NCBI GenBank assembly: GCA_004352715.1
Contig: SCFE01000045.1
Location: forward strand, 2,041,109-2,105,108
DNA from: Hofstenia miamia
Lineage: Eukaryota > Xenacoelomorpha > Acoela
Length of the DNA stretch: 64,000 nt
Direction of reading: 5' to 3'
Shown piece by piece: positions 1-12,599 of the stretch (position 1 is its first letter; the number at the start of each line of letters is the position of its first letter). The translations under genes and the position numbers were made by a program. Below the pieces are notes generated by a model. It had not been told where the DNA came from, searched no databases, and worked only from the letters and a program-made list of their open reading frames with translations.

Positions 1-374
1 GACATCCCACAGAAATGTTTATTCTTTAACTTTTTCAAGCAATTGGGGCATGATCCTTTCCTGTTGCATGCCTAGTTTCAAATGAATATAATTGATTCAA
101 TGTTTACACTAGCATAATGACTAATTATGAAAGGAATGAAAGACGAAATATCAAAAGTGGTTTGATCACGTCTTTCATCTCAATTGTGGAATTATGATTG
201 TCTTTCAAGTGCTTACAGCAGTATTAGTGCAATTGATAACCTCGATTATGCATTTTTTTGATATCAATAGTTTTATTAATTGATCATCTTTCACAAATGT
301 TTACAGCTGAATTTGTGCTAATTGAGCACTCAATTGCAAAATATTATATTTCATTGATAAGCTGTAAACACACC
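1..374. other. AT-rich non-coding flank
   Basis: No open frame, splice-site pattern or repeat that I recognise. It lies upstream of a dispersed repeat copy and a 1000-N gap. Confidence 0.4.
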
Positions 375-880
375 TTAAAGTACATGTTGATATTGATCAT
401 TAAGTAAAAAAAATGCAGTATTATATATACCTAGTGTTCAAGAATTAACTTTTTTGATTTGCTGAAAATGAGAAAAAAATCTTTAAGAAATTAACACTGA
501 GAATTTATACTTACTTATAATTTCAAGAGAATAAATTGAAATGGTCAACAACTTCAAAACCTTAAGGTTCAATAGATTGTTACTACAAGAAATCATATAT
601 CAATTGATATATGATTTCTTGTAGTAACAATCTATTGAATATCACATATTTCTGTTAAAAGTTTCAAACTTTGTGTTTTTGGTTCTTATAATATTCATTT
701 TGTGTATTTGTGATATTTCAATTGTAAGTTAGACAAATTTGTAATCCCTTTGGAAATAGGATAATTCACTTGTTCATAATTTATATATTCACATAGTTCA
801 CAGTGATAAATGATCTAAAGATTGATATTAATGACTTAGATATTTGGAATTCAGTAACAGTGCATTCAATTTCTAAATTA
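375..880. repeat. Dispersed repeat copy, related to 15403-16445
   Basis: Two stretches match the 15.4-16.4 kb region at roughly 90% by eye. The part at about 375-700 matches 15403-15690, and the part at about 705-880 (ending in a shared 'CAGTAACAGTGCATTCAATT') matches 16272-16445. The second copy carries about 600 extra bases between the two parts. It could be an old repeat family, or allelic flanking sequence with large indels; I cannot separate these by eye. No coding potential is seen. Confidence 0.65.
570..637. repeat. Perfect 34+34 bp palindrome without spacer
   Basis: The left arm 570-603 is the exact reverse complement of the right arm 604-637, with the centre at TATCAA/TTGATA. The related sequence at about 15585-15612 carries only the right-arm version, so one arm was probably added by local inverted duplication. 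Transcribed, it would form a long hairpin. Confidence 0.9.
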
Positions 881-1046
881 GTATTAGTAGACCTTTGTGG
901 TTCATGTTTAGTTGGATTTTTGTTTGTTGTTGCAGTGTAAATAGTTGAATTATGTTATCTTGAAATGTTGTATAATTATAGGCTTGTTGATCTTGATGTC
1001 AGTACAAATTAGTCATTTGATTTAAATTTGATTTGCTATTTTGACA

Positions 1047-2046
1047 NNNNNNNNNNNNNNNNNNNNNNNNNNNNNNNNNNNNNNNNNNNNNNNNNNNNNN
1101 NNNNNNNNNNNNNNNNNNNNNNNNNNNNNNNNNNNNNNNNNNNNNNNNNNNNNNNNNNNNNNNNNNNNNNNNNNNNNNNNNNNNNNNNNNNNNNNNNNNN
1201 NNNNNNNNNNNNNNNNNNNNNNNNNNNNNNNNNNNNNNNNNNNNNNNNNNNNNNNNNNNNNNNNNNNNNNNNNNNNNNNNNNNNNNNNNNNNNNNNNNNN
1301 NNNNNNNNNNNNNNNNNNNNNNNNNNNNNNNNNNNNNNNNNNNNNNNNNNNNNNNNNNNNNNNNNNNNNNNNNNNNNNNNNNNNNNNNNNNNNNNNNNNN
1401 NNNNNNNNNNNNNNNNNNNNNNNNNNNNNNNNNNNNNNNNNNNNNNNNNNNNNNNNNNNNNNNNNNNNNNNNNNNNNNNNNNNNNNNNNNNNNNNNNNNN
1501 NNNNNNNNNNNNNNNNNNNNNNNNNNNNNNNNNNNNNNNNNNNNNNNNNNNNNNNNNNNNNNNNNNNNNNNNNNNNNNNNNNNNNNNNNNNNNNNNNNNN
1601 NNNNNNNNNNNNNNNNNNNNNNNNNNNNNNNNNNNNNNNNNNNNNNNNNNNNNNNNNNNNNNNNNNNNNNNNNNNNNNNNNNNNNNNNNNNNNNNNNNNN
1701 NNNNNNNNNNNNNNNNNNNNNNNNNNNNNNNNNNNNNNNNNNNNNNNNNNNNNNNNNNNNNNNNNNNNNNNNNNNNNNNNNNNNNNNNNNNNNNNNNNNN
1801 NNNNNNNNNNNNNNNNNNNNNNNNNNNNNNNNNNNNNNNNNNNNNNNNNNNNNNNNNNNNNNNNNNNNNNNNNNNNNNNNNNNNNNNNNNNNNNNNNNNN
1901 NNNNNNNNNNNNNNNNNNNNNNNNNNNNNNNNNNNNNNNNNNNNNNNNNNNNNNNNNNNNNNNNNNNNNNNNNNNNNNNNNNNNNNNNNNNNNNNNNNNN
2001 NNNNNNNNNNNNNNNNNNNNNNNNNNNNNNNNNNNNNNNNNNNNNN
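1047..2046. other. Assembly gap, 1000 N
   Basis: A run of exactly 1000 Ns, probably a placeholder gap length. Open frames running through it are not real. Confidence 0.98.
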
Positions 2047-3197
2047 TTATAAATCTATGTATTTTGATACTCTGTCTTGCATCTTTCAATGTGTAGCTAA
2101 ATGTGTACATTGTATAAATTCTTCAGTGGAAGCTGTGTGGTAACATTATTGTAGTAACATGATATAGGCCTTATGACTATTTATTGTTAGACCTACCTAC
2201 ATTTAGGCCTGCATACCTAATTTTGGAAAATTCGGAGGCGCCAGCACACAAATAATGGGTACGGCTTAATAAAAATCGTGGAGCCCTCGTTGTTCTTACA
2301 TTGCTGAATTTGAATTTATCAAAATTGTAGCGTTAAGAAATCACTACGTACTATTTGATAGTACGGTTTGATCATTTACAGTACTATTTATAGACGTGTC
2401 TAAGCTCAAATTTGTCAAGTGTTAACTGTGAACGCGATGTAAATATTGGCAAATTCTTGTTGTGTATCAATCACATACACTTTGTTTAAAATATAAGAAC
2501 GCAAATTAACTCAAAAGAATACAAAAATCGTAATGCCAAAGTACATAAAAAGATGTTATATTGTTGTATAACTCAAATTTAGTGCCATATTTAATGACAC
2601 GATCCCTCTAATTCCTTAACCGACCGCGATCCGGGTTGACCCGTCCCCCTACACCTAATTGTCACCGTTTGGGAAGAAGAATGCATGTTGGTCGTATATC
2701 CTAATCTGTAAATTCGTGAGTAATGTCGACAAGCAATTGTTATAAATAATTCATATGTATAATGGATGATATATAGAAATAATTTTCTAAAAATAGTTCG
2801 TAATTCCTTTTTACCTGTCATAGTTCTTAGCCGTGCTTTAAAGTAACAAATGCCTTGGTAAACATTTTTTAACAACATCAAGTCTTTTAAGAAATTTCGA
2901 AATCCTGATATAGATCTGCCCGCTTTCATGTGATGGTAATTAGTCATAACCATAAAATACAGAAAATATTAGCCATTTCTAATCTGATTTTGCAAAATAT
3001 TGAAATTCTTCCCATACAAATTGTTCAGATATAAAGCGGTTAAAAGCCGGCCGCGACAACAACTACCCTAAGCTATTTTGTTTTCCTTAGGTAAATAAAC
3101 CCTCCACGCTCCGTTCAGATAGGAAGACCATTACCATTCCCTATCCTGTGGTGTTTTCAGACTTTAAATATCCGTATTTATATTTGTAAGTTAAAAA

Positions 3198-4150
3198 NNN
3201 NNNNNNNNNNNNNNNNNNNNNNNNNNNNNNNNNNNNNNNNNNNNNNNNNNNNNNNNNNNNNNNNNNNNNNNNNNNNNNNNNNNNNNNNNNNNNNNNNNNN
3301 NNNNNNNNNNNNNNNNNNNNNNNNNNNNNNNNNNNNNNNNNNNNNNNNNNNNNNNNNNNNNNNNNNNNNNNNNNNNNNNNNNNNNNNNNNNNNNNNNNNN
3401 NNNNNNNNNNNNNNNNNNNNNNNNNNNNNNNNNNNNNNNNNNNNNNNNNNNNNNNNNNNNNNNNNNNNNNNNNNNNNNNNNNNNNNNNNNNNNNNNNNNN
3501 NNNNNNNNNNNNNNNNNNNNNNNNNNNNNNNNNNNNNNNNNNNNNNNNNNNNNNNNNNNNNNNNNNNNNNNNNNNNNNNNNNNNNNNNNNNNNNNNNNNN
3601 NNNNNNNNNNNNNNNNNNNNNNNNNNNNNNNNNNNNNNNNNNNNNNNNNNNNNNNNNNNNNNNNNNNNNNNNNNNNNNNNNNNNNNNNNNNNNNNNNNNN
3701 NNNNNNNNNNNNNNNNNNNNNNNNNNNNNNNNNNNNNNNNNNNNNNNNNNNNNNNNNNNNNNNNNNNNNNNNNNNNNNNNNNNNNNNNNNNNNNNNNNNN
3801 NNNNNNNNNNNNNNNNNNNNNNNNNNNNNNNNNNNNNNNNNNNNNNNNNNNNNNNNNNNNNNNNNNNNNNNNNNNNNNNNNNNNNNNNNNNNNNNNNNNN
3901 NNNNNNNNNNNNNNNNNNNNNNNNNNNNNNNNNNNNNNNNNNNNNNNNNNNNNNNNNNNNNNNNNNNNNNNNNNNNNNNNNNNNNNNNNNNNNNNNNNNN
4001 NNNNNNNNNNNNNNNNNNNNNNNNNNNNNNNNNNNNNNNNNNNNNNNNNNNNNNNNNNNNNNNNNNNNNNNNNNNNNNNNNNNNNNNNNNNNNNNNNNNN
4101 NNNNNNNNNNNNNNNNNNNNNNNNNNNNNNNNNNNNNNNNNNNNNNNNNN
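3198..4150. other. Assembly gap, 953 N
   Basis: Copy B supplies the matching sequence at about 29932-30634, about 700 bp, which is AT-rich and shows no recognisable gene. Confidence 0.95.
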
Positions 4151-4378
4151 AAAAAAAATTTATGCATATATAAACAATGTTTCTGATATCAACCTTATAA
4201 TATTAGATTTATATGACTCATATTTGTTTGGACAATAAGGAAAGAATTTTGTTATTAATGGATCCGACAGTAAATTAGTTCTAGCGCATCTTTTGTTTTT
4301 GCATGCGGATTATGTTTCTTTTCAATTTAATATTCTTTATTGGGATGTATTAATAATCTTTTTGATATTTAGACACAA

Positions 4379-4635
4379 ATGTCAGCTTTTGATGACGAAT
4401 ATGACGTCATCACGAGCGATGACTTTTCAGATACGATTCCGGAAGCAGATTTCGAGGATCACCAAAAGACCAAGGCAAACATTAGTGAGTTACATGCCTT
4501 GAAAAACCATCTTGACGGGAAGGTGGGCAATCGCCGGAAAAGAGAAAAACCCGCTAAGCGAGACAGAAAGCTCAACATCACTAAGCCTATTATTAGTTCG
4601 AACACACTAGCTTCAGGCGCATCTACACCGCTCAG
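4379..4635 (+). CDS. Spectrin-repeat protein, coding exon 1 (copy A)
   Basis: The ATG is six bases after an acceptor (GATATTTAG|ACACAA), and the donor is CTCAG|GTAAAC. The exon gives 85 codons plus two bases (phase 2), which fit exon 2 exactly. The product starts MSAFDDEYDVITSDDF, which is strongly acidic. It then has a basic stretch NRRKREKPAKRDRK at about residues 51-64, resembling a bipartite nuclear-localisation signal, followed by a Ser/Thr/Pro-rich linker. No CH actin-binding domain is present. The TAG of the acceptor stops the frame, so the ATG is either the true start after a 5'UTR or spliced-leader junction, or an internal Met of a phase-0 exon. It differs from copy B by one base (His here, Tyr in B). 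Confidence 0.75.
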
Positions 4636-4859
4636 GTAAACTGCTTGTAGAAAAAATATATAACAATATTTAGCAATCTCTTGGACAGTTTCAGTTAAAA
4701 TATACTCTCTGTAAACTCTAAGCGGCTATGTACTTTATAAAGGATAAACTGATCTTCCACATTTCCTTGCAATGTTTCCAAGTGCAATTTGAAATTTAGA
4801 AATCCTGAGATAATGATACACTCTTTGGCAAAAGTGCTCGAAAGTAATTTTGAAAATTT

Positions 4860-5510
4860 GCACTAAAGCTATCATTGTTCATGGAGTATATGAAACGATT
4901 CAATATTTTTCATTGACAATTCCAATTCTTTTAAAAATGTTTTTGAATTCTCCCAATTCCTAATGTTCAGATAATGAGACAGTCGAAATGCTAATTTCAA
5001 TACTGCGCTTACATTTGCAAAGTTTATATTTAACCTTAACCTGCCTGAGGATTTTTGAAATTTTTCATGATCATATAAAAAACATTTCAACGCTTATGGC
5101 TCAGAAACTATTAAAGCTATGCTAAATCTGAAAGCGTCAAGTGTAGAGGTCGGACCACCTGACTTTGCGCACGGCACGCCACAATGGTTTTGGAATATCT
5201 TTGCACATATCAAGAAACAGTCAAAGTTTCCTAGTTACTTCCATGGGCTTAAAACTTTATAAATACATGAACATTAGGTATGGAGAGGGTTAGAGATTTC
5301 ATATATTCGATATCTTTAAGGAAAAAATTCTAATCTTTTGAACAACGTCAGCTACATCAATACACTTTAATAGAAATTTTCAACATTGGATTAAATCATG
5401 TTCCCCAATAGAATTGCCCATGTCTCACGATTTTCAAATTTATTAATAGGCTTGGAGAAAATTCGTTGTGGAAAACGGTTTGTATTTTAAAATGAACGAT
5501 ATTTTTGTAA
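4860..5510 (+). repeat. Dispersed intronic repeat, family 1 (copy A)
   Basis: Diagnostic pieces in order are 'AAATCTGAAAG', 'GACTTTGCGCACGGCACGCC', 'ATATCTTTGCACATATCAAG', 'TCCATGGGCTTAAAACTTTA' and 'AGGCTTGGAGAAAATTC'. The same order recurs, diverged, at 47310-47690 (+), 58700-59190 (+), and in reverse at 25165-25470; partial copies lie at 26350-26600 (-) and 57420-57620. There are no obvious inverted ends or coding sequence, so the class is unknown; a SINE or a short non-autonomous element are both possible. Confidence 0.6.
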
Positions 5511-5976
5511 TAATGTAGGGAAACAATGTGGTTTTCTTAAACTTTTAGCTAAATTCTAAAGGAACTTTGTAATTGCAAGTTGTTAAATTAAGTTAAGTAC
5601 TGATGTTAAAGTCTATTATTGAAACAGCCAGTATTTTGAACTTAATTTGTTGAATTATTTCGCTGGTGACTCACTGAGGAAACGGATTAAATATTAAAAC
5701 TCATTTTTTAAGTGAAGAAAAAATAGAAAATTTTTTTAAAAAATAAAAAATAATATACTAACAAATCTTTGAAAGGATCAAGATGAGAACACTAATTAAA
5801 AAAAGCAAAGTTAGTTGAATAATGAATTAGTTCAACTGCTATAAAATAGCAGTTTAGTATTGGCATACATCTATCTATAGCTATCTAGGTTTGATTAATG
5901 AGTTGTTAAAACTATTCAAACGGAAATCACTGGCATAAAAATTCATATTGGTTAGTTCTATAACCCTGGCATTTAG

Positions 5977-6094
5977 TGAAGCCACATCCGCAAACTCCTC
6001 CGATTTTGAAACCCCTTTTTGTGATGGCGAAGGAGAAGCTAACCTAGATAAGTTAGATAGCATGAATCGTAACTGGAATGATCTAAGAACCCAA
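5977..6094 (+). CDS. Spectrin-repeat protein, coding exon 2 (copy A)
   Basis: Acceptor GGCATTTAG|T, donor ACCCAA|GTAAGT. One base completes the exon 1 codon, then 39 codons follow. The Ser/Thr-rich linker and acidic GEGEAN lead into LDKLDSMNRNWNDLRTQ, the N-x-x-W-x-x-L pattern that closes helix C of a spectrin repeat. It is identical to copy B at 32460-32577. The frame on the other strand over this exon is a shadow. Confidence 0.8.
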
Positions 6095-9000
6095 GTAAGT
6101 TTATTGTATTAATAATTGCATTTTTTGTATGTGTGTTTGGAGGTATTAAATAAGTCTGATTATATTGCAAAGGCAATTTCCAATTGAAAAAACTAGAAAA
6201 ATAAAAATGGAGAAACTTACAGGCAAAGTATTCAATGTAAAAAATATTTCAAATTTCCTTCACCTCTGTAGCATTTAAAAACAACTTCAAACTAAATTGT
6301 TTTTCATTTTTTGATTTGAAGGATTTTCTTTCAAATAATTTAAATGTAATCAATTTCAAAAATAAATGAAAAAGTACTTTTCTAACCCCATAATAAAACT
6401 AATTGTATTTTAAGAAAATCCATCACAATTCTTCATGTTTGGTTACTAAAATATTTTTAATAAAGACAGCTATAAAATCATACAAACTAGAATGTCATTG
6501 GTTCATAGAATTTAGTCAGAGTCCCAGGTTCCAAGTAGACACACTATATAACCTTTATTTTGGACAAATTTTGCTGATACAATATATTTGAACTTGTAGT
6601 ATTTTATAATTCTTAGCTAAGCTTTTAAGAAATATTCAACGTAATGATATTAATAATAATATTTTAGCATATGACCTAAGAACACTTGACTGTAATATAT
6701 AATAGGAGAAAATCTGACCATCTACATTACATGTATAGGAGTCCATGGCTATTCATGAAATTGTATTAAAACTAATTATTTTCATATAATTTATCAAATA
6801 GCCTAAGCAAAATTCAGTTTTGAAGACATACAATAATTTCTCTATAGCCAAAGAAAAGTAGAACATTGACTGCATATTGCATTCAGAAAATCACTATAAG
6901 GAAAAACAACTCCATTACAACAACTGCAATTGTTTTAAAATAGTAATTTCTCATTATAAAATGCTTCTGATATGTACACGTTTATCCTAAAATACTATAT
7001 TGGCGCATTATACCATCAATAGTCACACACAAGTAAATTTATTTTCAGTGGCTGACACCAACTAGTAAAGTTCCAAAGAAAATTCCATTGATTTTACAAA
7101 TTAATACTTTGATGATTTCCTCTGATTAAAATAGGTAGTTCTCAATAAATTAAAACGTTGTATATATTGTCATAATAATATTATGATAATATATTGCTAG
7201 CAAATTTCAATTGCAACATATTTATTCTTCATTTATTGAATTTCACTAGCATTGCAATACATTATTGCAAGATCTTGCTTTTGACCATCATATGTCTTGT
7301 GCTGCATTTTACTGCTACATTAGCTGTTTCAATATCAACACACTTTCCATAGTTTTCTTGTCATGCTTCACATAAATATTTTGGGAATCAATACCAATAT
7401 AAAAACAGAGCTTCCAGAGTTTACAAATACCTCTGTCAAGTATGATACAGTAGTTCTGACTATGTACCTCTCTTACGCAAGNNNNNNNNNNNNNNNNNNN
7501 NNNNNNNNNNNNNNNNNNNNNNNNNNNNNNNNNNNNNNNNNNNNNNNNNNNNNNNNNNNNNNNNNNNNNNNNNNNNNNNNNNNNNNNNNNNNNNNNNNNN
7601 NNNNNNNNNNNNNNNNNNNNNNNNNNNNNNNNNNNNNNNNNNNNNNNNNNNNNNNNNNNNNNNNNNNNNNNNNNNNNNNNNNNNNNNNNNNNNNNNNNNN
7701 NNNNNNNNNNNNNNNNNNNNNNNNNNNNNNNNNNNNNNNNNNNNNNNNNNNNNNNNNNNNNNNNNNNNNNNNNNNNNNNNNNNNNNNNNNNNNNNNNNNN
7801 NNNNNNNNNNNNNNNNNNNNNNNNNNNNNNNNNNNNNNNNNNNNNNNNNNNNNNNNNNNNNNNNNNNNNNNNNNNNNNNNNNNNNNNNNNNNNNNNNNNN
7901 NNNNNNNNNNNNNNNNNNNNNNNNNNNNNNNNNNNNNNNNNNNNNNNNNNNNNNNNNNNNNNNNNNNNNNNNNNNNNNNNNNNNNNNNNNNNNNNNNNNN
8001 NNNNNNNNNNNNNNNNNNNNNNNNNNNNNNNNNNNNNNNNNNNNNNNNNNNNNNNNNNNNNNNNNNNNNNNNNNNNNNNNNNNNNNNNNNNNNNNNNNNN
8101 NNNNNNNNNNNNNNNNNNNNNNNNNNNNNNNNNNNNNNNNNNNNNNNNNNNNNNNNNNNNNNNNNNNNNNNNNNNNNNNNNNNNTACCACACTGGTCACC
8201 TGCAGGCAACATCTTTTATATATGCATTCAAAAACATTTTTATATAGTGAATTCAAAAAAGACCTCAAATTTGTTTTAATGAATTTTATTTAGCGTCTTC
8301 TGTCCTTACTCGAACTCGAATTTCAAGTTTAGATTTTTTTATAGATGCCAAATTTAACTCGCGGGTTTGAAATCCCACCTCTCTCTCTCCCCCGACCATT
8401 AAGAAATGTCTGACAATTATAATCGTGAAATTAAACACGGCCAGGAATGAAAACCTGTTGAAATTAAGGGTCTACCGATGATTAGCCCGATATCGAATCA
8501 GAAATTATTGCGATTTTGGGCATTTTTAGCATAAATTCTAAAAAATCTCATCGTATTCTGAATTGCTACTTTAAAATTTACTACTAATTTATGGGTTCAG
8601 TTAATTTAAGTAAATGTTTAAAACGATGTTAATATTCGTATTGTTGTTTTGTGTAATTGTTTGCTAATATCCTTACTTCTAGTGTTTTAAATTTGTCGCG
8701 AAATCATTTCCTGTAAATGCACACACAACAGATGTAGAAAGGTAAATCATATTGCACTATGTTACATTATTTATGTAATTTAGTTATTAATAACAGCATT
8801 CCTTTAAACGCAAAGTCACTCAGAAATTATAAACAATATTTATATTTAATATAATTTTTTTTAAATATCTGAATATGATAATTACATGATTACAAAAACT
8901 GTATGAAAACAGCTAATCACAGTCGAAGACTATAAGTTTCAAACTTTTATGTAAGGAACAGCTGACGTCAGGAGCATCCAACCAATTGTGTTCAATTGTG

Positions 9001-9459
9001 CATTGAAAATATCTCAATTTAAATTATAGTAAAAATTTATGTATATTACTTTTGTTATATACATTCAAATAAGAAAAATAATTATATCAGAGTTGCAGCC
9101 GGATTTGACCCGGTGACCTGAAGAGACCCGGAAAATTGTAAAATAAATGATCCGATAACTCGATTTTACCCGGTAATATTAAACGTTGCTTGCAAGGTTT
9201 TGCTAAGAGTATACTTGTATGCAGAACAAATATTTTGCATTAAACCGAGATTAGAGAAATTTTTGAAAATAATGGATTAGTTGATGAAGAAATGCCATTT
9301 TCGTTCAACTGGTTAACAAGAGCACCGTTGACGCCAAGCAAATAGTGTTCACCTGATGTTATAAAAACTAAGTTTTATTACTAATTCCTTCGTCTGTGAA
9401 AGGTTTTTCATCAAATTTATATAAGGATTAGTGAGTTGCAAGCCGCTATAGAAAGTAAT
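6095..9459 (+). other. Intron 2, copy A (interrupted by gap)
   Basis: No exon with fitting splice sites seen. The stretch at 9090-9185 is richer in G+C than its surroundings and repeats 'ACCCGG', suggesting a degraded transposon end. The intron is interrupted by the gap at 7482-8184. Confidence 0.5.
7482..8184. other. Assembly gap, 703 N
   Basis: Copy B gives the real sequence for this interval, about 394 bp at 34630-35023, so the estimated gap is too long. Confidence 0.95.
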
Positions 9460-10459
9460 NNNNNNNNNNNNNNNNNNNNNNNNNNNNNNNNNNNNNNNNN
9501 NNNNNNNNNNNNNNNNNNNNNNNNNNNNNNNNNNNNNNNNNNNNNNNNNNNNNNNNNNNNNNNNNNNNNNNNNNNNNNNNNNNNNNNNNNNNNNNNNNNN
9601 NNNNNNNNNNNNNNNNNNNNNNNNNNNNNNNNNNNNNNNNNNNNNNNNNNNNNNNNNNNNNNNNNNNNNNNNNNNNNNNNNNNNNNNNNNNNNNNNNNNN
9701 NNNNNNNNNNNNNNNNNNNNNNNNNNNNNNNNNNNNNNNNNNNNNNNNNNNNNNNNNNNNNNNNNNNNNNNNNNNNNNNNNNNNNNNNNNNNNNNNNNNN
9801 NNNNNNNNNNNNNNNNNNNNNNNNNNNNNNNNNNNNNNNNNNNNNNNNNNNNNNNNNNNNNNNNNNNNNNNNNNNNNNNNNNNNNNNNNNNNNNNNNNNN
9901 NNNNNNNNNNNNNNNNNNNNNNNNNNNNNNNNNNNNNNNNNNNNNNNNNNNNNNNNNNNNNNNNNNNNNNNNNNNNNNNNNNNNNNNNNNNNNNNNNNNN
10001 NNNNNNNNNNNNNNNNNNNNNNNNNNNNNNNNNNNNNNNNNNNNNNNNNNNNNNNNNNNNNNNNNNNNNNNNNNNNNNNNNNNNNNNNNNNNNNNNNNNN
10101 NNNNNNNNNNNNNNNNNNNNNNNNNNNNNNNNNNNNNNNNNNNNNNNNNNNNNNNNNNNNNNNNNNNNNNNNNNNNNNNNNNNNNNNNNNNNNNNNNNNN
10201 NNNNNNNNNNNNNNNNNNNNNNNNNNNNNNNNNNNNNNNNNNNNNNNNNNNNNNNNNNNNNNNNNNNNNNNNNNNNNNNNNNNNNNNNNNNNNNNNNNNN
10301 NNNNNNNNNNNNNNNNNNNNNNNNNNNNNNNNNNNNNNNNNNNNNNNNNNNNNNNNNNNNNNNNNNNNNNNNNNNNNNNNNNNNNNNNNNNNNNNNNNNN
10401 NNNNNNNNNNNNNNNNNNNNNNNNNNNNNNNNNNNNNNNNNNNNNNNNNNNNNNNNNNN
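9460..10459. other. Assembly gap, 1000 N; probable misjoin point
   Basis: The 64 bases before the gap recur at 36860-36923, where they are followed by intron and exon 3. The sequence after this gap does not resemble that continuation, so the two sides are probably not neighbours in the genome. Confidence 0.85.
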
Positions 10460-10603
10460 AATCCTTAATATATAAAAAAGATTGATACACATAGAGGTGA
10501 GAATTTTTTCGGGAACTTCAAATTTCTTCCATTAAAGAATTATTACGTCATTTTTTATCTGATTTAAAACGTCATAAAATATATATATATACAAAATATA
10601 TAT

Positions 10604-10778
10604 ATACGAACTTATATTTTACGAACTAATATATTAAATTAAATAATACGAACTTATAACTTACGAACTATTATAAGAACTTTAATAATACGAACTTATA
10701 TTTTACGAACATGTTTACGAACTTATAAAATACGAACTTAAATTTTTTTCAATACGAACATATATTTTACGAACTTGT
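10604..10778. repeat. Irregular ACGAAC minisatellite
   Basis: The word TACGAAC occurs ten times in about 175 bp, mostly as TACGAACTTA, separated by 4-20 AT bases. Spacing is irregular, so it is a degenerate array rather than a clean tandem repeat. It abuts (TA)n tracts at 10575-10605. Confidence 0.75.
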
Positions 10779-10855
10779 TGTATCTTCCCTCCATTTTGAG
10801 ATATTTGGTATTAGTTTTAAGAAATGTGGTACTCATTTAAAGTACCAACAAATAT

Positions 10856-11190
10856 TATCAGAGTTTTCGAGTACTCAGAATGTTAAGAACTTAAGCTTGC
10901 TAAGCTTGATCAGAAAAACTCAAAAGAGAAATCATCAAAACTCAAACTTAATTGAAAATCCATTTGAAAATACTATAAAAATTAAATTATTTTAAATTTT
11001 AATTTCTTTACTTATCACAAATAAATATTTTTTAGCTAAGAATTATTGTAAAATAAATGTTTTTTACTCTATGAAACTTGGAATTAGAAAAAAAGCTCAA
11101 TTGAACTTGGAATTTTTCTTAAAAATACTCAAACTTGAAATATAAAAACTTGAATTTGGTCTGAGTAACTCTAACTTGACTAAAAAAACA
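10856..11190 (+). repeat. Dispersed repeat, family 2
   Basis: It begins GAGTTTTCGAGTACTCAGAA, shows repeated 'AAACTTGAA'-like words and ends near 'CTTGACTAAAAAAA'. The same layout is found at 15710-16060, and weaker relatives lie at 12600-13150. The A-rich end suggests retroposition, but no target duplication was established. Confidence 0.55.
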
Positions 11191-12599
11191 TTTAATATTA
11201 GTATAAAGACTATAGACCATACAAATGAAAATAGACCTGTTGGCTTGTCTGTGCTCATATGCTAAGCCTGTTATGCCCATAGCTAAATGATATTTGACTA
11301 AAATTGCTTGATAGTAACAATAAAACCATTAGCTGTGCTATTAAAGAGAAATATCTTTAAACTATCATAGCCATCAATAAAGTTTACATCAATACAAAAT
11401 TAAGTTTTTTGTTGAAATCACTTAAAAGCTTAAATTTACAACTATAAAGTCATATTTTTGGACAAATTAATCAACAATTTATGTCAATCATTGATAAAGT
11501 GCACTTAGAACATCATAACCATAATCAGGGATAGGGTTTATATGCCTAAGGCATAAAGCAGATTTTATGCATATTTGAACACAGTTTTCTCTAATGTACA
11601 TTTCCATGATAGCTCACATATTCCATTGTATCTCATATGTGAATGTCACAGATACCAAATATTTCACTGAGTCTTATCTGTTCCACTAACACCTCAAAAC
11701 TGGAGGCTCACAAATACTGAAAATGTTAAAACTTATTTACTTAATATGATAAATTAATGTAGGAATTGCATTTCATTATGGTATCTTTAGCTTCATCCTG
11801 AAGCTATAACTCAACTGCAAGGGCAGTTATTTCTTTGCAGCAAGTTTGAGATACTTGATAATGTCATAGAGCTAATACAGGGGGAGATGTACAAAGATAA
11901 GCTGAATGCCTCCCAGGAAATCTCAATTAACAATCAATGAGAACATTTGCACAAGCAATAATGAAGCATAAATCCATGCAGTTGTTTTTAATCCCTTAAG
12001 TGTTCTTATATACAGAAATGTGCCTCTAGTCTAGGTGGTCAAATTCAAACACAAATGTTCATGACTGTTGATCACTTGAAACTAAATTTATGTTTCTATT
12101 AATATAAATATGCATACCTTGGTAATTGAATATCTGTTCTCTTTAATGTAGTTTTTATGCATATTTTAAAGCATATTTTTGAAATTTTGGTGCATTATTT
12201 GATGACAAATATTAAAAAATAAATAAATTACATGAATTGGTCTTCTGAAGTTAGCTTATTACATTACAATATACTGTACACAAGTACTATATTATAAATA
12301 ATACAATATTAGAAGATGACAGTAAAATGGTATTCCTTAAAATTGATGAAGGCAATGAATTTTATGTGTAATATTTTATGTACTGTTCTGTAATTTCTAC
12401 AATAAATCTACATGAAGGTTAGTATTACACTAAACATATATACATAGATATATAGAATAGACCTAATGTACATCAAACAACTGATTTTAAGAATATAGAT
12501 CATCGAGTAACAACAACCCATAGTATAGAAGCCTGTACCCATACAGTTTTGTCTGTGCTCCTTACAGGCCCTACCCCAGCTCATTTGAGTTCAAATTTA

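Larger units (their letters stand above)
2187..8917. repeat. Haplotype-like duplicate block, copy A (pairs with 28983-35757)
   Basis: This block aligns almost base for base with 28983-35757 and includes exons 1 and 2 of the spectrin-repeat gene. Differences are scattered substitutions, a ~62-bp stretch only in A (about 2549-2610), a ~510-bp LINE piece only in B, and N gaps in A where B is resolved. The last bases before the gap at 9460 (9396-9459) recur exactly at 36860-36923, so copy A continues there. This is the pattern of two alleles placed in series in one scaffold. Confidence 0.85.

Noticed and set aside
2591-2953. 120-codon minus-strand frame, with a 126-codon counterpart at 29309-29689
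   Set aside because: The changes I noted between copies alter amino acids (His/Tyr, Gly/Arg, Tyr/Asp, Thr/Ala) and the ~62-bp indel replaces its end. No domain is recognised. This is not the pattern of a conserved gene.
5881-6063. Minus-strand frame over exon 2 (and 32364-32546)
   Set aside because: Shadow of the plus-strand exon, which has matching splice phases and a spectrin motif.
1022-10492. Open frames of 240-370 codons crossing the N gaps (1047-2046, 3198-4150, 7482-8184, 9460-10459)
   Set aside because: They are almost entirely Ns and carry only a few real codons at each edge.
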